This document shows, piece after piece, positions 8,986 through 16,960 of a stretch of DNA of 64,000 bases. A model generated the notes under the pieces. That model saw only the letters and a program-made list of their open reading frames with translations, searched no databases and was not told where the DNA came from. Source of the stretch: Oscillatoriales cyanobacterium (GTDB taxonomy: Bacteria > Cyanobacteriota > Cyanobacteriia > Cyanobacteriales > Microcoleaceae); NCBI GenBank assembly GCA_004293365.1, contig RDYN01000016.1:1-64000 (forward strand). Reading direction: 5' to 3'. How positions within the stretch are numbered: position 1 is the stretch's first letter; each line of letters opens with the position of its first letter. The position numbers were made by a program, and so were the translations under genes.

Positions 8986-9681
8986 TGCAAAAGGCGGTGC
9001 CGGCTCTTAGTGTATTGTAGCGGGCGATCGAGCTTCTCGAAAATTATTTTGCCAAAAATCCGACTTTTTGATTGTTTCTGCCTTTACAACGCACAAAAAC
9101 GGCGATGTAAGGGCGATCGATCTTGCTGTTGCTATTTATATCGAGCTGAACCACACCGACAGTGATTTCTTGCTCTTCAAAAAAAACTTATTTGAATGCC
9201 GATGATTAATTTCGGCAACGAAACTGAAAACCTTCTGTCTTTAGCTGAGTTTTTTTTAGACGAGACACCTGTCGAGAGGAAGACGCTAACTGACTTAGGT
9301 ATTATCTACTATTTTTTTAACAATATGTAGGTAGGAATTGAAAGCGTGCTCGAACAAAATCGGAGTTTAGGGGAACAGGCGATCGACAAAGTAGCAGAGA
9401 TTGCTATTGCTAGCAGATTAGACGGCACTGAGATGCTCCCATTATATCTTCTCCAGAGCGCTGAAGCGCAACTACGTACCTAGAATTTATTTCTAATCTT
9501 ACACCAGTGGTATTCAAGACTGCGTAGATATTTTTTTAATTAAGATTTCTAAAAATAGGACTTGTGCTAAAAATGGAAAATTAAGGACTTTAACTTGCGG
9601 CACTCGGGCTGGCAATGACAAAGTTTTCTCATTAATCCACAAGTCCTCACCCAGCTTGTCTTCGTCTAAAGAAAGTTTGTT
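8986..9681. other. Intergenic region with gene debris
   Basis: About 700 bases. A 44-codon frame from 9197 ends at TAG 9329, and the same frame resumes as the DUF2993 relic at 9346-9483. The rest, including the AT-rich 9480-9650, shows no gene or structure I can name. Confidence 0.55.
9346..9483 (+). pseudogene. DUF2993 N-terminal relic
   Basis: GTG at 9346, preceded by AGGA 9 bases upstream, opens 45 codons. The sequence SLGEQAIDKVAEIAIASRLD matches the start of cyanobacterial DUF2993 proteins. Similarity stops after about 30 residues, where the DNA becomes a half copy of the 5635 hairpin repeat (about 9457-9480). A stop follows at 9481. It looks like a family member cut short where the repeat lies. 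Confidence 0.5.
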
Positions 9682-9876
9682 TTATTTGCCTTTGGACTCA
9701 GAAACATCTGCCATCAAATCATCTTTATCAATTTTGGGAACAAAATCAGGCCGTTCTTTGGATTCCCAACCCGGGGGGCGCTTGGAGTTGTACCACGCAA
9801 TGGAGCCGATACTAACCGCAGCCACAAATCCAACACCAAGAACTGCGATGGGAATCATTAGGTTGTGATCTACCAT
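9682..9876 (-). CDS. psb35: Psb35-like photosystem II assembly protein
   Basis: A 64-residue single-span membrane protein. A hydrophobic helix (LMIPIAVLGVGFVAAVSIGSIAW) is split only by small residues. It is followed by the basic/proline motif NSKRPPGWE and then RPDFVPKID and an acidic-lysine tail. This matches my memory of the small Psb35 (Ssl2148-type) proteins described as photosystem II assembly factors. The ATG at 9876 is preferred over TTG at 9885 because AAGGA lies 9 bases before it. It stands alone between larger genes. The identification is from motif memory only, and another small thylakoid protein is possible. Confidence 0.6.
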   Translation of the reverse strand: MVDHNLMIPIAVLGVGFVAAVSIGSIAWYNSKRPPGWESKERPDFVPKIDKDDLMADVSESKGK

Positions 9877-10012
9877 TAGGTTCAAATCCTTATTTACTGT
9901 ACTTCTCTAGTATTTTATATGCTATTGGCGATCGCGCAATGTATCGGAAGACTGAAAAATTGAGTGAATTGCAGCCATAATACTTAGAGATTGAAATTAG
10001 AGGGCTTGTTTT

Positions 10013-13000
10013 ATGCCGCTGTTGTCGATCGCACTTCTGTTAGCCGCCAGTTTTGCTCTCGGTGCTTTGCCGCTGACTCGCTGGGCGGTGCGGCTGTTGG
10101 GCGGTAAAGATTTGAGGCGGTTGGGCACGGGGAATGTTGGCGTGTCGGCTGCTTTTATTCACGGGGGGAAGTTGGCGGGGATTGCTGCGGTGTTGGCGGA
10201 AATTGCCAGGGGTATTCTGCCGGTTTTGGCGGGGCGATTTTGGTTTCCTGATTCACCTGCGATCGCGATCGCCCTTTTAATTCCTTTAGTGGCGGCCAGA
10301 TACGCGATCGCCCGAGGTGGAGGCGTGACTAACGCTGTTTGGGGTCTTTTGGTGTTTTCGCCACCGGTGGCTGTCTCTTCTGGCATTTGGGGGCTGCTGG
10401 TGTGGGGTTTGGCACGGCGGTGGTGGCAAAAGGGCGATCGGGCGAGACTCTTTGCTTCCCGCGGAGGCTGTCTGTGCACGCCCATCTGGGTTTGGGTGTG
10501 GCGTCAATCTGTGCCGGAATTGTTAGCAGCAGCAGGATTGGGAGTTTTATTAGCTGCAATTAATCTCAGTCAGGGTGATGATATGGCTTTATCTAAATCG
10601 GAACAATTGTTTTCTCTCGATGATTCGCTGGATGCTGGAATCTGCGGCGAAAAGGCTGCTAAATTATCTCAGCTAAAACGCGCTGGTTTTAATGTTCCTT
10701 CTGGCTGGATTTTGGCATCTTTGAAGGAAGAAGGAAGTTCGGCAGCGGATTTTGTAGCGGATGTAACGGATGGAAGAAATAAGAAAGAAGGCAGTTCGGC
10801 AGCGGATTTTGTAGCGGATGGAAGAAAGCAGAAAGAAGGCAGTTCGGCAGCGAGCAATGTACGGGATTTAACGGATGTTAAGAACAAGAAAATAGCCAGA
10901 GGAAATAAGGGAAAATCCGATCGCCTTTCCATCAGTAATTCTGTTATCCACAACCTGAAAGCGAAAATTCCCAACCGCATAATTGTGCGCTCTTCGGCAG
11001 CGGGAGAAGACGGCGATACGAGTTCCGCCGCCGGACAATATCAAACTATTGGCCCTGTTTTGACTGAAGCAGAATTGCTTGATGCAATTAACCGCTGCTG
11101 CCAGTCTTATTGGAGTTCCGAAGCTGTGGCTTACCGCCACCAGCGACAACTCCCCGATACTCAAATGGCTGTTTTGATTCAGCCTTATATTGAGGGCAAA
11201 GTTGCGGGAGTCATGTTCAGCCGCAATCCTTTAGACGGCGGTTCCCAGATTATTATTGAAGCTTTGCCGGGAGGTGCGGAATCTGTTGTCGGCGGACAAG
11301 TTACTCCGGTGCATTTGGAAATTGATTTTAGCACGCCTGAAACTTTAGAACACAATTTAAGCGAACTTGAAATTAGTTCAATTATTGACAAACAAATTAT
11401 AGCAGAATTGGTCAAACAAGCGCAAGCAATCGAAGCTTTTTTTCACGGCATCCCGCAGGATATTGAGTGGAGTTGGGATGGGGAAAAAGTTTGGATTTTG
11501 CAAAGCCGCCCGATTACTAATTTGCAACCTTTTTGGACTCGCACTATTGCCGCTGAAGTGATTCCTGGTGCAATTCGCCCGCTAACTTGGTCGATTAATC
11601 GGCCGCTCACTTGCGGGGTTTGGGGAGAGATTTTTCGGGTGGTTTTGGGCGAGAAAGCTGCTCATCTAAATTTCAACGAAACGGCGACTTTGCTGGGTTC
11701 TCACGCCTATTTTAACGCGACTTTGTTGGGCGAAATCTTTCGGATGATGGGATTGCCGGAGCAGGGTTTGGAGTTTTTGCTCCGAGGCCAGAAGATGGGT
11801 AAGCCGCCTTTGGGGAAGATTTTGCCCTCTTTACCCGGTTTGTGGCGTCTGGTGCAGCGTGAGCGGGCGCTCAATGCAGATTTTGCGGGCGATCGCAGTT
11901 CTATTTTCCTCCCCGCACTGCAAAGTCTTTTGAAGGAAGAAGGAAGTTCGGCAACGGATTATGTAGCGGATTTAACGGATGTCCAGATGTTTGGCAACGA
12001 GCAATGTACGGGATTTAACGGATTGATGTTGAGGGAAGAGCGAGAGAAATATCAGTATTTGTCGCAGTTGTTGGATAAATCTGAGCAAATTCAGGAGTGG
12101 CTGAAGCCGATTACTTACTACAATATCCTAGGGCCGATCGGGCTGGCAATTCGCAAAGCAATTTTTCGCGTTGACGATGAATGGCTTGACAATGAAAATG
12201 CTCCTGAAATTGCTTCGGTACGAGCTTTGCAGCAGTTGGCTGACAAGTTGCGAGAAGTTGCTATTTACCAGTCAGGCGAAAATGTTTCAGCCGCAGATTT
12301 AGCACTGATATTTGCTGAAAGTCCGGCTTTGCAAGCAGACTTTGAAAAGTGGCTCGATCTTTACGGATATTTGAGCGAAGTTGGAACGGATATCGCTGTT
12401 CCAACTTGGCGGGAACAGCCGGAAACTTACCGCAAATTGCTGGTAACTATGGCTCAAAAACCTGCTGTTCCTAATTTAGCAGCAACTGGTAAATTAAGCT
12501 TGACTTTTGCTCAGAAGTGGCGTTTAAATAAATGTCAGGAACGAGCTACAGTCAAAAACCAAATTAGCGAAATTTATGCTCGGTTGTTGGCTCACCTCCG
12601 CTGGACTTTTCTGGAAATTGAAAGTTGCGGATTGGAAATGCAGGTGTTTGAAGAACCAGGAGATATTTTTTATCTGGAATTTGCGGAGATTCAGCAGTGG
12701 ATTCGCAGCGGTGCGAGTGTTTGTTTTCAGGAGACGATTAGGCTGAGGCGCGATCGCCTGTTGATGGATCGCGATCGCCAGATTCCCCCTGTAGTCTACG
12801 GCAATTTGCTGCCCAATTCTCGCCAAAGGTCGATCGACCCCGCAACATCGGCAACCGGTATCATGCAGGGAATCCCCGCCAGTATCGGCTGCGTCGAAGG
12901 TTTTGTGAAGATTTGCCGGAGTGTCACCACAGAATTAGGCGAAAATGCGATCGCCGTAGTGCCCTACACCGATGCCGGTTGGGCGCCGCTACTGTTGGGA

Positions 13001-13171
13001 GCAAAGGCAATTGTAGCCGAAGTTGGCGGCCAATTGTCTCACGGCGCGATCGTCGCTCGCGAGTACAAAATTCCCGCAGTGATGAATATTGCTGAAGCTA
13101 CAACGCGCTTTCGAGACGGTCAAAAAGTCCGAGTAGACGGATATCTCGGCACTGTGGAATTACTCGAATAG
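10013..13171 (+). CDS. PlsY-like membrane domain fused to PEP synthase/PPDK-like enzyme
   Basis: A 1052-residue fusion. Residues 1-190 resemble PlsY, the membrane acyl-phosphate:glycerol-3-phosphate acyltransferase. They contain several hydrophobic helices and a GTGNVGVSAAF loop, related to the PlsY GNPGATN motif but altered. From about 200 a PEP synthase/pyruvate phosphate dikinase ATP-grasp domain begins (GEKAAKLSQLKRAGFNVPSGW, IVRSSAAGED, GVMFSRNP, DIEWSWDGEKVWILQSRP). The end is a phosphohistidine swivel domain with GGQLSHGAIVAREYKIPAV, whose His is the expected phosphoryl carrier. No PEP/pyruvate TIM barrel follows. The protein therefore resembles PEP-utilising enzymes that phosphorylate other substrates. 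Residues about 238-290 and 641-671 are encoded by interspersed repeats. The substrate is unknown. Confidence 0.85.
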   Translation: MPLLSIALLLAASFALGALPLTRWAVRLLGGKDLRRLGTGNVGVSAAFIHGGKLAGIAAVLAEIARGILPVLAGRFWFPDSPAIAIALLIPLVAARYAIARGGGVTNAVWGLLVFSPPVAVSSGIWGLLVWGLARRWWQKGDRARLFASRGGCLCTPIWVWVWRQSVPELLAAAGLGVLLAAINLSQGDDMALSKSEQLFSLDDSLDAGICGEKAAKLSQLKRAGFNVPSGWILASLKEEGSSAADFVADVTDGRNKKEGSSAADFVADGRKQKEGSSAASNVRDLTDVKNKKIARGNKGKSDRLSISNSVIHNLKAKIPNRIIVRSSAAGEDGDTSSAAGQYQTIGPVLTEAELLDAINRCCQSYWSSEAVAYRHQRQLPDTQMAVLIQPYIEGKVAGVMFSRNPLDGGSQIIIEALPGGAESVVGGQVTPVHLEIDFSTPETLEHNLSELEISSIIDKQIIAELVKQAQAIEAFFHGIPQDIEWSWDGEKVWILQSRPITNLQPFWTRTIAAEVIPGAIRPLTWSINRPLTCGVWGEIFRVVLGEKAAHLNFNETATLLGSHAYFNATLLGEIFRMMGLPEQGLEFLLRGQKMGKPPLGKILPSLPGLWRLVQRERALNADFAGDRSSIFLPALQSLLKEEGSSATDYVADLTDVQMFGNEQCTGFNGLMLREEREKYQYLSQLLDKSEQIQEWLKPITYYNILGPIGLAIRKAIFRVDDEWLDNENAPEIASVRALQQLADKLREVAIYQSGENVSAADLALIFAESPALQADFEKWLDLYGYLSEVGTDIAVPTWREQPETYRKLLVTMAQKPAVPNLAATGKLSLTFAQKWRLNKCQERATVKNQISEIYARLLAHLRWTFLEIESCGLEMQVFEEPGDIFYLEFAEIQQWIRSGASVCFQETIRLRRDRLLMDRDRQIPPVVYGNLLPNSRQRSIDPATSATGIMQGIPASIGCVEGFVKICRSVTTELGENAIAVVPYTDAGWAPLLLGAKAIVAEVGGQLSHGAIVAREYKIPAVMNIAEATTRFRDGQKVRVDGYLGTVELLE
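10724..10878 (+). repeat. Interspersed repeat translated in frame, site 1 (three units)
   Basis: Three units each start (A)GAAGGxAGTTCGGCAGCG. Two continue GATTTTGTAGCGGATG. The third continues AGCAATGTACGGGATTTAACG. They encode EGSSAADFVAD, EGSSAADFVAD and EGSSAASNVRDLTDV in the PlsY-PEP synthase fusion. The same DNA occurs at 11933, 37763 (reverse), 40236 and 50459. Confidence 0.85.
11933..12024 (+). repeat. Interspersed repeat translated in frame, site 2
   Basis: First half: AGTTCGGCAACGGATTATG then GCGGATTTAACGGATG. Second half from 11990: TTTGGCAACGAGCAATG then TACGGGATTTAACGGATT. Together they form the most complete two-part copy in the window. It encodes EGSSATDYVADLTDV and FGNEQCTGFNG in frame. 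Confidence 0.85.
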
Positions 13172-13189
13172 TTAACACTAAGGAATGAT

Positions 13190-13296
13190 AATTAAATAAT
13201 TTATAATTTGATGGTTCTTGTGGGATGGGCGTCCCGCCCGTCCTTTCTGAACGGGCGGGACGCCCATCCCACTTTCCTTGTATAAATTATTTAATT
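13190..13296. repeat. MITE-like palindromic element
   Basis: A 107-bp unit with perfect 16-bp outer inverted repeats (AATTAAATAATTTATA at 13190-13205, complement at 13281-13296). The inner stem is TGGGATGGGCGTCCCGCCCG with its complement, from about 13221 to 13272. The outer arms are AT-rich and the inner arms GC-rich. It lies between the converging fusion gene and haloperoxidase gene and may also serve as a bidirectional terminator. Confidence 0.8.
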
Positions 13297-13447
13297 CCCG
13301 ATCCTAATACCCAAAAATGGCTTGACGCGCTACTGATAGCGCTAAGGTACGCAGTGCTTGTTTTCATACATTTGCAAAATTAGCGATGCACCAACTCAGA
13401 AAATCGAAAATCAAAAATTTTCCATTTTCCATCAACTCGCCACTTTC

Positions 13448-15175
13448 CTAAACCAAGAAATTCTGAACCACATAGTTACCGATATTTCTACCCGCACTCA
13501 AACCATCTACGTTAGCACTCATGAAATGAATGCCTCCGTAAAGGCGGCTCATCCCCGATTCGTCGGCCGCTTGGGCAAAGTTGTCAAAGGTTCGCAGGCT
13601 GTTAACAGACTTGTCTCCCTTATCTGCAAAGCCAAAATCCGAACCAAATACAGAGTTCAAAACTGGTTCCGCTGCACCGCTAAAGGTACTGTGGCCCGAT
13701 GTGTACTCAGGAAAGGGCGGAGTTATCAGCAGCGGTGTCCACAGAGGATCGGCTGTTGTGTTGGGATTGTTGTCTGTGTCAGCTTGGCGAATAGCTGTCA
13801 CGGGCCGCCAGAAGTTGTACTGATACTTAGCATCCCAGCAGCTAATAGCTGCATCGGCTTCGGCAATATTTAGCAGGGCGAACAAGCGGGCGCTATCTTC
13901 CAACGAGGTGCCGGTGAGGGCCGATGCTTCTGAGGCGATTTGGTTCCAGTGGCCGGGGGGAGTAAACGTCCCAGCGCCGTTGGCCCAGAATTTGGCGATC
14001 GCAGTTTGATCCGGCGTCCGCGTCAGACTGTCAACTTTGCCGATTTCTTTGACGAAGTTGAGCTCCTCTGCGTACTTGGCGCTATCGAGGGCGGGCGGGC
14101 CCGACGGGCGGAACTGGGAACCGCTAGTCATCGCAAAGGGAGTCACATCGGGCCACTGGGGCGCCAGCGACGCGGCCAGGGCGGGAGGAGTCGGCACCCA
14201 ACTGCCGGGTTCGGTTTTGGGCGTGTACGGCACTACTTTGCTCGCGCCGTCTGTACTGCGCCAACTGATAATTTTCTCAGCAACCTGTTGTCCGATCGCG
14301 ATTCCGTCTTGTTTCGATTTCCCATCGGGAATTTTTGCTAAAGACGATGCGTATGCTGCATCAAATTTGATGCTTTGTGCAGGGTACAGGCTAAGCAGAG
14401 TGCGGTAGGTAGCCGCCGCAGCCGCAGCTTCTTCTGATGCCCCCGCTGGTGCATCTATATTGACGCGGTAAGGGCTGTATTTTTTGGTAATCGAGTTAAC
14501 AGCGTCGTAAATGGCCGCGTGAACCATTGCCATGTTGCGGGAGGCTACTGGAGGCGGGGTGCCGGCTGTCCGGATGGCGTCGAGCATCATTCCGTTCGAC
14601 TCTCTGATGCAGTTTCCCGAAAGGTGAGTTGCGAAGTTGTCGGGGGTGACGGTGCTGCTATTGACTCCCTGCAATACTGCTAAATATTCACCTGTGAGTT
14701 TGTCTTGAATTACCGTGCTGTTGCTGTTAGCGTCTGTGCCTGGTTGGATGTTTAAGTCGTTAAATGTAAGACCATTGAGCAAGCGAATTTTGTCCTTGCC
14801 CTTCTCGAAGTCGGTGATGTAGTCTGCTGTGGCTACCGTTTGGCCGCCGTTGCCTTTGCCGATCGCAAATATGTCATTGCCTTCACCACCGCTGATGGTA
14901 TCGCTGCCTGCACCGCCGTAGAGAGTGTCGTTGCCGGAGTCGCCAAACATCAGGTCGTTGCCTTTGCCACCCCAGATCATATCGTCGTCTAGGCCGCCAG
15001 CAATTGTATCGTTACCAGAGTCGCCACAGATTTTGTCTTTACCTCGATCGCCTAGGAGCAAGTCGTCTCCGCTCTTGGCATAAAGTATATCGTTGCCATC
15101 CAAGCCGTTAATTGTGTCTGGCCCTGAAGTTCCTTCGAGAAAGTCGAATTTGGGACTGCTGGTAATAGAAGCCAT
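13448..15175 (-). CDS. RTX-repeat protein with vanadium haloperoxidase/PAP2-like domain
   Basis: A 575-residue protein. Residues about 15-110 hold calcium-binding RTX nonapeptides of GGxGND type (GLDGNDIL, GDSGNDTI, GGAGSDTI, GGEGNDIF). A YITDFEKGKDKIRL segment follows. Residues about 190-575 resemble vanadium-dependent haloperoxidases and acid phosphatases, with K-x6-RP in KYQYNFWRP, TSGH in FPEYTSGHSTF and SRLYGGIHF. The Asp expected a few residues after the last His appears to be Ala in HFMSANVDG. No Sec signal is seen, and RTX content suggests type I secretion or an extracellular protein. Its activity could be bromide/iodide oxidation or phosphatase, which sequence alone cannot decide. 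It has a separate promoter region of about 330 bases. Confidence 0.85.
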   Translation of the reverse strand: MASITSSPKFDFLEGTSGPDTINGLDGNDILYAKSGDDLLLGDRGKDKICGDSGNDTIAGGLDDDMIWGGKGNDLMFGDSGNDTLYGGAGSDTISGGEGNDIFAIGKGNGGQTVATADYITDFEKGKDKIRLLNGLTFNDLNIQPGTDANSNSTVIQDKLTGEYLAVLQGVNSSTVTPDNFATHLSGNCIRESNGMMLDAIRTAGTPPPVASRNMAMVHAAIYDAVNSITKKYSPYRVNIDAPAGASEEAAAAAATYRTLLSLYPAQSIKFDAAYASSLAKIPDGKSKQDGIAIGQQVAEKIISWRSTDGASKVVPYTPKTEPGSWVPTPPALAASLAPQWPDVTPFAMTSGSQFRPSGPPALDSAKYAEELNFVKEIGKVDSLTRTPDQTAIAKFWANGAGTFTPPGHWNQIASEASALTGTSLEDSARLFALLNIAEADAAISCWDAKYQYNFWRPVTAIRQADTDNNPNTTADPLWTPLLITPPFPEYTSGHSTFSGAAEPVLNSVFGSDFGFADKGDKSVNSLRTFDNFAQAADESGMSRLYGGIHFMSANVDGLSAGRNIGNYVVQNFLV

Positions 15176-15507
15176 TGTTTTTATTGGATAATTTTAATCA
15201 AATAGCCAACCTTCATAGCCATCGATCGATGCTATGAGTGTTTGCTCGTAGTTTAGATTATTAGGCCTTTTCTTAAGTAAGTAAATCCCCTGAGTGAAAC
15301 TTCATTGAATCTTTAATGTTTCACTCATTTTGATAAAGTTTCCGATTAATTTTTTATTTAAAGTACATTATTGTTGCTAAAAATTTACCATCCGACTAAT
15401 TTTATTAATTTTTCAACATATATATATCGCGGTTAGCATCAACCAGTAACATTATGTATGTACTTGTGCAGGTATGTACTTAAGTATGCTATGTGCGCGA
15501 TTATTTG
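15176..15507. other. AT-rich intergenic region upstream of the RTX gene
   Basis: 330 bases, strongly AT-rich, with TTTCACTCA/TGAGTGAAAC inverted pieces near 15292-15330 and a TATATATAT run near 15420. It would hold the promoter of the minus-strand RTX gene and the tail of the minus-strand permease gene. No gene seen. Confidence 0.5.
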
Positions 15508-16728
15508 TTAAGCACTTCTTAAGGCTGCGATCGGGTCGAGTTTGGCCGCCTGACGGGCCGGGATCACGCCGAAGAAGAGACCGACGCCACCGGACACGCT
15601 AACAGCAAGGGCGATCGCCACAGGCGAAATACCAGCTTGCAGGGGCGTGAAATTACCTACCAGCAAGATACCGCCGACTCCTACGCAAGTCCCAACGATC
15701 CCTCCGGCGGCAGATAAAATTACAGCTTCGATAATGAATTGAAACAAGATATCGTGTTGGGAAGCCCCGATCGCCTTTCTCAGCCCAATTTCCTGGGTGC
15801 GCTCGCTGACAGAAACCAGCATAATGTTCATAATTCCAATGCCGCCCACCAACAGCGAAATGCTAGCAACAGCAGTTAACATCAGTGTCAGCGCCCCGGA
15901 AATCGAACCCATTGTCGCCATTAAATCTTTCTGATTTCTGACAGTAAAGTCATCTTCTGTGGTAATCTTGTGCCGCAATCTCAGCAAGTTTTCCACCTGA
16001 AATTGAGCCGCATCCATTTTCGACTCATCTTTAATCGAAATAAACAGCGAAGTGACAGCCAAACCGTAGGGAGACTTGCGCCCGACAATGCGGTTGGCCA
16101 TTGTGGCGATCGGCACAACCGCCGAGTTATCATAATTCGTACCAAAAGATGTCCCTTTCTCCGCAAATACTCCAATTACTTTCATGCTGACATTTTTGAC
16201 TCGCACTTGTTCGCCCAGGGGATTGGTATTAGCAAATAATTTTTCGGCCAATTCTGAACCGAGAACCACAACTTGATTGTTTTGCTTGACATCAAGTTCA
16301 GTCAAAAATCGCCCTTTAGCCATCTCAAAGTTTCTGACAGTCAGAAATTCGGGAATTGTGCCAAATATGAGAGACGAAACATTTTTATTACCGTAGCGAA
16401 CAATCTCCGAACTGTTTAGTTCAGCAGAGACGCCTTGCACCGACGGGACTTGAGTTGCGATCGCCTTACCATCTTCTACTATCAGCGTTTGAGGCGCATT
16501 TCTAGTCGAACTGCGGCTAACATTAGGAACTCCGGGTCTCACAATCAATACATTTGTCCCCAGGGATTTAACTTGTCCGCCCACAAAATTTTGAGCACCC
16601 TCTCCAATCCCAATCATCGCAATTACCGAGGCATTTCCCACAATCATCCCAATCATTGTCAAGCTGCTGCGAGTTTTGTTTGCTAGCAGTGTTTGACCGG
16701 CCATTTTAACACTTTCAAGAAAATTCAT
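15508..16728 (-). CDS. MacB/FtsX-type ABC transporter permease, copy 1
   Basis: A 406-residue permease-only member of the MacB family, which couples ATP hydrolysis to periplasmic efflux as a mechanotransmitter. It has an N-terminal helix (SSLTMIGMIVGNASVIAMIG), a large extracytoplasmic domain (about 45-270) and three C-terminal helices. Family motifs are GGIGIMNIMLVSVSERTQEIGLRKAIGAS and the end AAKLDPIAALRSA (motifs split here by function). E. coli MacB carries its ATPase in the same chain, but here it is absent. The next gene upstream is a close paralogue and the one before that an HlyD-type adaptor, all on the minus strand, so a tripartite exporter is inferred. Confidence 0.9.
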   Translation of the reverse strand: MNFLESVKMAGQTLLANKTRSSLTMIGMIVGNASVIAMIGIGEGAQNFVGGQVKSLGTNVLIVRPGVPNVSRSSTRNAPQTLIVEDGKAIATQVPSVQGVSAELNSSEIVRYGNKNVSSLIFGTIPEFLTVRNFEMAKGRFLTELDVKQNNQVVVLGSELAEKLFANTNPLGEQVRVKNVSMKVIGVFAEKGTSFGTNYDNSAVVPIATMANRIVGRKSPYGLAVTSLFISIKDESKMDAAQFQVENLLRLRHKITTEDDFTVRNQKDLMATMGSISGALTLMLTAVASISLLVGGIGIMNIMLVSVSERTQEIGLRKAIGASQHDILFQFIIEAVILSAAGGIVGTCVGVGGILLVGNFTPLQAGISPVAIALAVSVSGGVGLFFGVIPARQAAKLDPIAALRSA

Positions 16729-16740
16729 AACTTGGTAATG

Positions 16741-16806
16741 AGGTTTGTAGTGAGGACTTCAGTCCTTCCAATCTTCAATGAGGTTTGTAGTGAGGACTTC
16801 AGTTAT
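16741..16806. repeat. Direct repeat GAGGTTTGTAGTGAGGACTTCAGT
   Basis: Two direct copies of a unit GAGGTTTGTAGTGAGGAC followed by TTCAGT, about 40 bases apart, upstream of permease copy 1. It is a diverged single-arm form of the GCGGACTTCAGTCCGC hairpin family. Confidence 0.65.
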
Positions 16807-16960
16807 TTGAGTAGGGTGCGCAGTGCGCACCAAAAAGACATTCAAAAACAGGCAGGATGCCTGTTCCACAAAAATTATGGGAGATGTTTATTTGTAATTG
16901 GGAATTGTCAACAACAAATAACCAATAACCAAGAACTAATAACCCATAACCACTGACTTC

